From Odontesthes bonariensis (Eukaryota > Chordata > Actinopteri > Atheriniformes > Atherinopsidae), in the NCBI RefSeq assembly GCF_027942865.1, contig NC_134516.1, positions 24,201,322 to 24,265,321 on the forward strand: 64,000 nt of DNA, in the 5' to 3' direction. Made by a program: the position numbers and the translations under genes. Under the pieces are notes generated by a model that was not told where the DNA came from, searched no databases, and saw nothing but the letters and a program-made list of their open reading frames with translations. Of this stretch, positions 62,860-64,000 are shown piece by piece. Positions within the stretch are counted from its first letter, which is position 1; each line of letters begins with the position of its first letter.

Positions 62860-64000
62860 AGAAATGTAATTTACCACTTAACCTGTACTTCCCTCTATGC
62901 CTGCACTCTGTTTCTACACTGCCACCTCTGACAGAGCCTGGCTGATGCTTTCCCTTCTATGTAGCTTTGCTGTTAGCCACATCGTTATATCCTCATTTGT
63001 AAGTTATATAAACTATAGAATAATTCTATATAAACTATAGAAATCACCTTAAATACGCCAGCTGCAGAGTGTTGATCACATTCACTGAAACTACAACAGG
63101 TTAAGAGCATTTATCATGAATAGTTCTGCTTTATATCAGGGCTTCTTTTCACTTAGATTTCACTATTTGGACAATCTGTAATGAATGAACACCCAGAAGA
63201 GAACACAAGACATTACAGAGATAAATCAACGCTGGTGCAGTTTAAACAACAAGGGCATTGTTTGCTTCATTTAAGTGGCAATAAAACAAAGCACTTCATC
63301 AGAAAAATCAGTGTCAGAAATATATTTTGTAAAGGCCTCAAGAGACATAGATGTTGGAGGAAGTTGCGTAAACTGTGATGATGTCACAAGTTCTGTCGCA
63401 GTGGTGCTTCCAGCTTCTCTGGAGTTTGGTGTGTTCCACATAAGGAGCAGTATTCTTTAGTATTTCAGCTTTAGACTGACAACATTTGTTGCTCAGTTTT
63501 CCTCTGAGCCACAGAGATGCTCAGCTTTCATTGTGTCCAATAACTGCAGCTTCTAAAGTGGATTTCATAGCACTGCTGCATCTCTGACAGTTATCAGATC
63601 ATTTGGGTGGAAACACATACATCACAACCCTCTGAATCTGCTTTCAGTCCCACCTGAACAGTCTCTCACAGTTTCAGACACAAAATGTGTCTTTTAGTTT
63701 GATTCTCAGCTGATATCTCCAACAACTGTAGAGGGACTCATATCATTTCACCAGCTGGTGTGATAAACTTACAGAAACACCTCAGGAGCAGCACCTGGGA
63801 CCTTTGGGAGAAAAGGGGATTCTCTCCATGCTGATAGAGCTGGTGATAAATGAGTTTATGGATCCTACATATTACAGAGTAAAACAATAATAAAGGTGCT
63901 TTCTGAGCCTTGACATTTTTTTCTTTTATTAGAAAAATGTTCCAAATTTGAATCCCATGGAGGGAGCTAATGAAGCAAAGATTGATGCATAAAAGCATTA
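62860..64000. other. No recognised gene
   Basis: Contains only short ORFs without recognised domains. A short repeat 'TATATAAACTATAGAA' occurs twice near 63005-63045. May be intergenic or intronic. Confidence 0.4.

Overview
The window is nuclear DNA from a teleost fish, probably a percomorph. Genes have GT-AG introns, and the repeats are typical of fish: L2/CR1/Rex1-type and Nimb-type LINEs, hAT, Harbinger and TTAA-inserting DNA transposons, Ty3/gypsy-type LTR elements, and an NLRC3-like B30.2 exon. No species could be fixed. Host genes are few, and transposable elements and their relics fill most of the rest.

Layout. 1-3.3 kb: a minus-strand SAMD3-like gene running off the left edge, with its probable first exons and promoter. 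3.3-11.2 kb: LINE debris, then a tandem array of about 0.93-kb units, each with tRNA-Gln(CTG), tRNA-Val and a degenerate tRNA-Asp-like segment. One unit holds a solo LTR. Another holds a 3.4-kb hAT element (perfect 8-bp target duplication), which itself holds a Harbinger element and a LINE fragment. 11.5-18.1 kb is arm A and 35.4-44.5 kb is arm B of a large inverted duplication. Arm A carries a full-length LINE with an intact 1008-codon ORF that arm B lacks. Arm B carries a TTAA fold-back element (with a P2X7-tail-like coding relic), a gypsy element and tRNA-Thr copies. 18.1-35.4 kb between the arms: a hAT MITE, an SGNH-esterase ORF fragment, a piggyBac relic, an orphan B30.2 exon pair, solo LTRs, a 125-bp-arm palindrome, an L2 3' end, a 9-kb LTR element with a gag-like ORF, and an env-like fragment.

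44.4-50.0 kb: two tail-to-tail genes for small secreted, repeat-rich, low-complexity proteins (about 352 and 211 aa) with similar exon layout and C-terminal tails. They look like diverged paralogues of an extracellular-matrix, egg-coat or mucus type, but I recognise no family. The promoter and first exon of the plus-strand gene are also present, inverted, at the end of arm A. 53.65-54.93 kb: dph3, complete in three coding exons (diphthamide synthesis). A 5-kb Nimb-clade LINE (55.0-60.0 kb) lies only about 58 bp upstream of its start codon. 60-64 kb: a short palindrome, a possible small exon, two LINE relics, one tRNA-Lys(TTT), and about 1.1 kb with nothing recognisable.

The most unusual points are the reciprocal insertion pattern of the two duplication arms, the fold-back elements with a P2X7-tail-like ORF, the THAP plus hAT-dimerisation combination in one transposon, and the undescribed pair of secreted repeat proteins. 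Coordinates and splice sites were read by eye. No search or alignment program was run.
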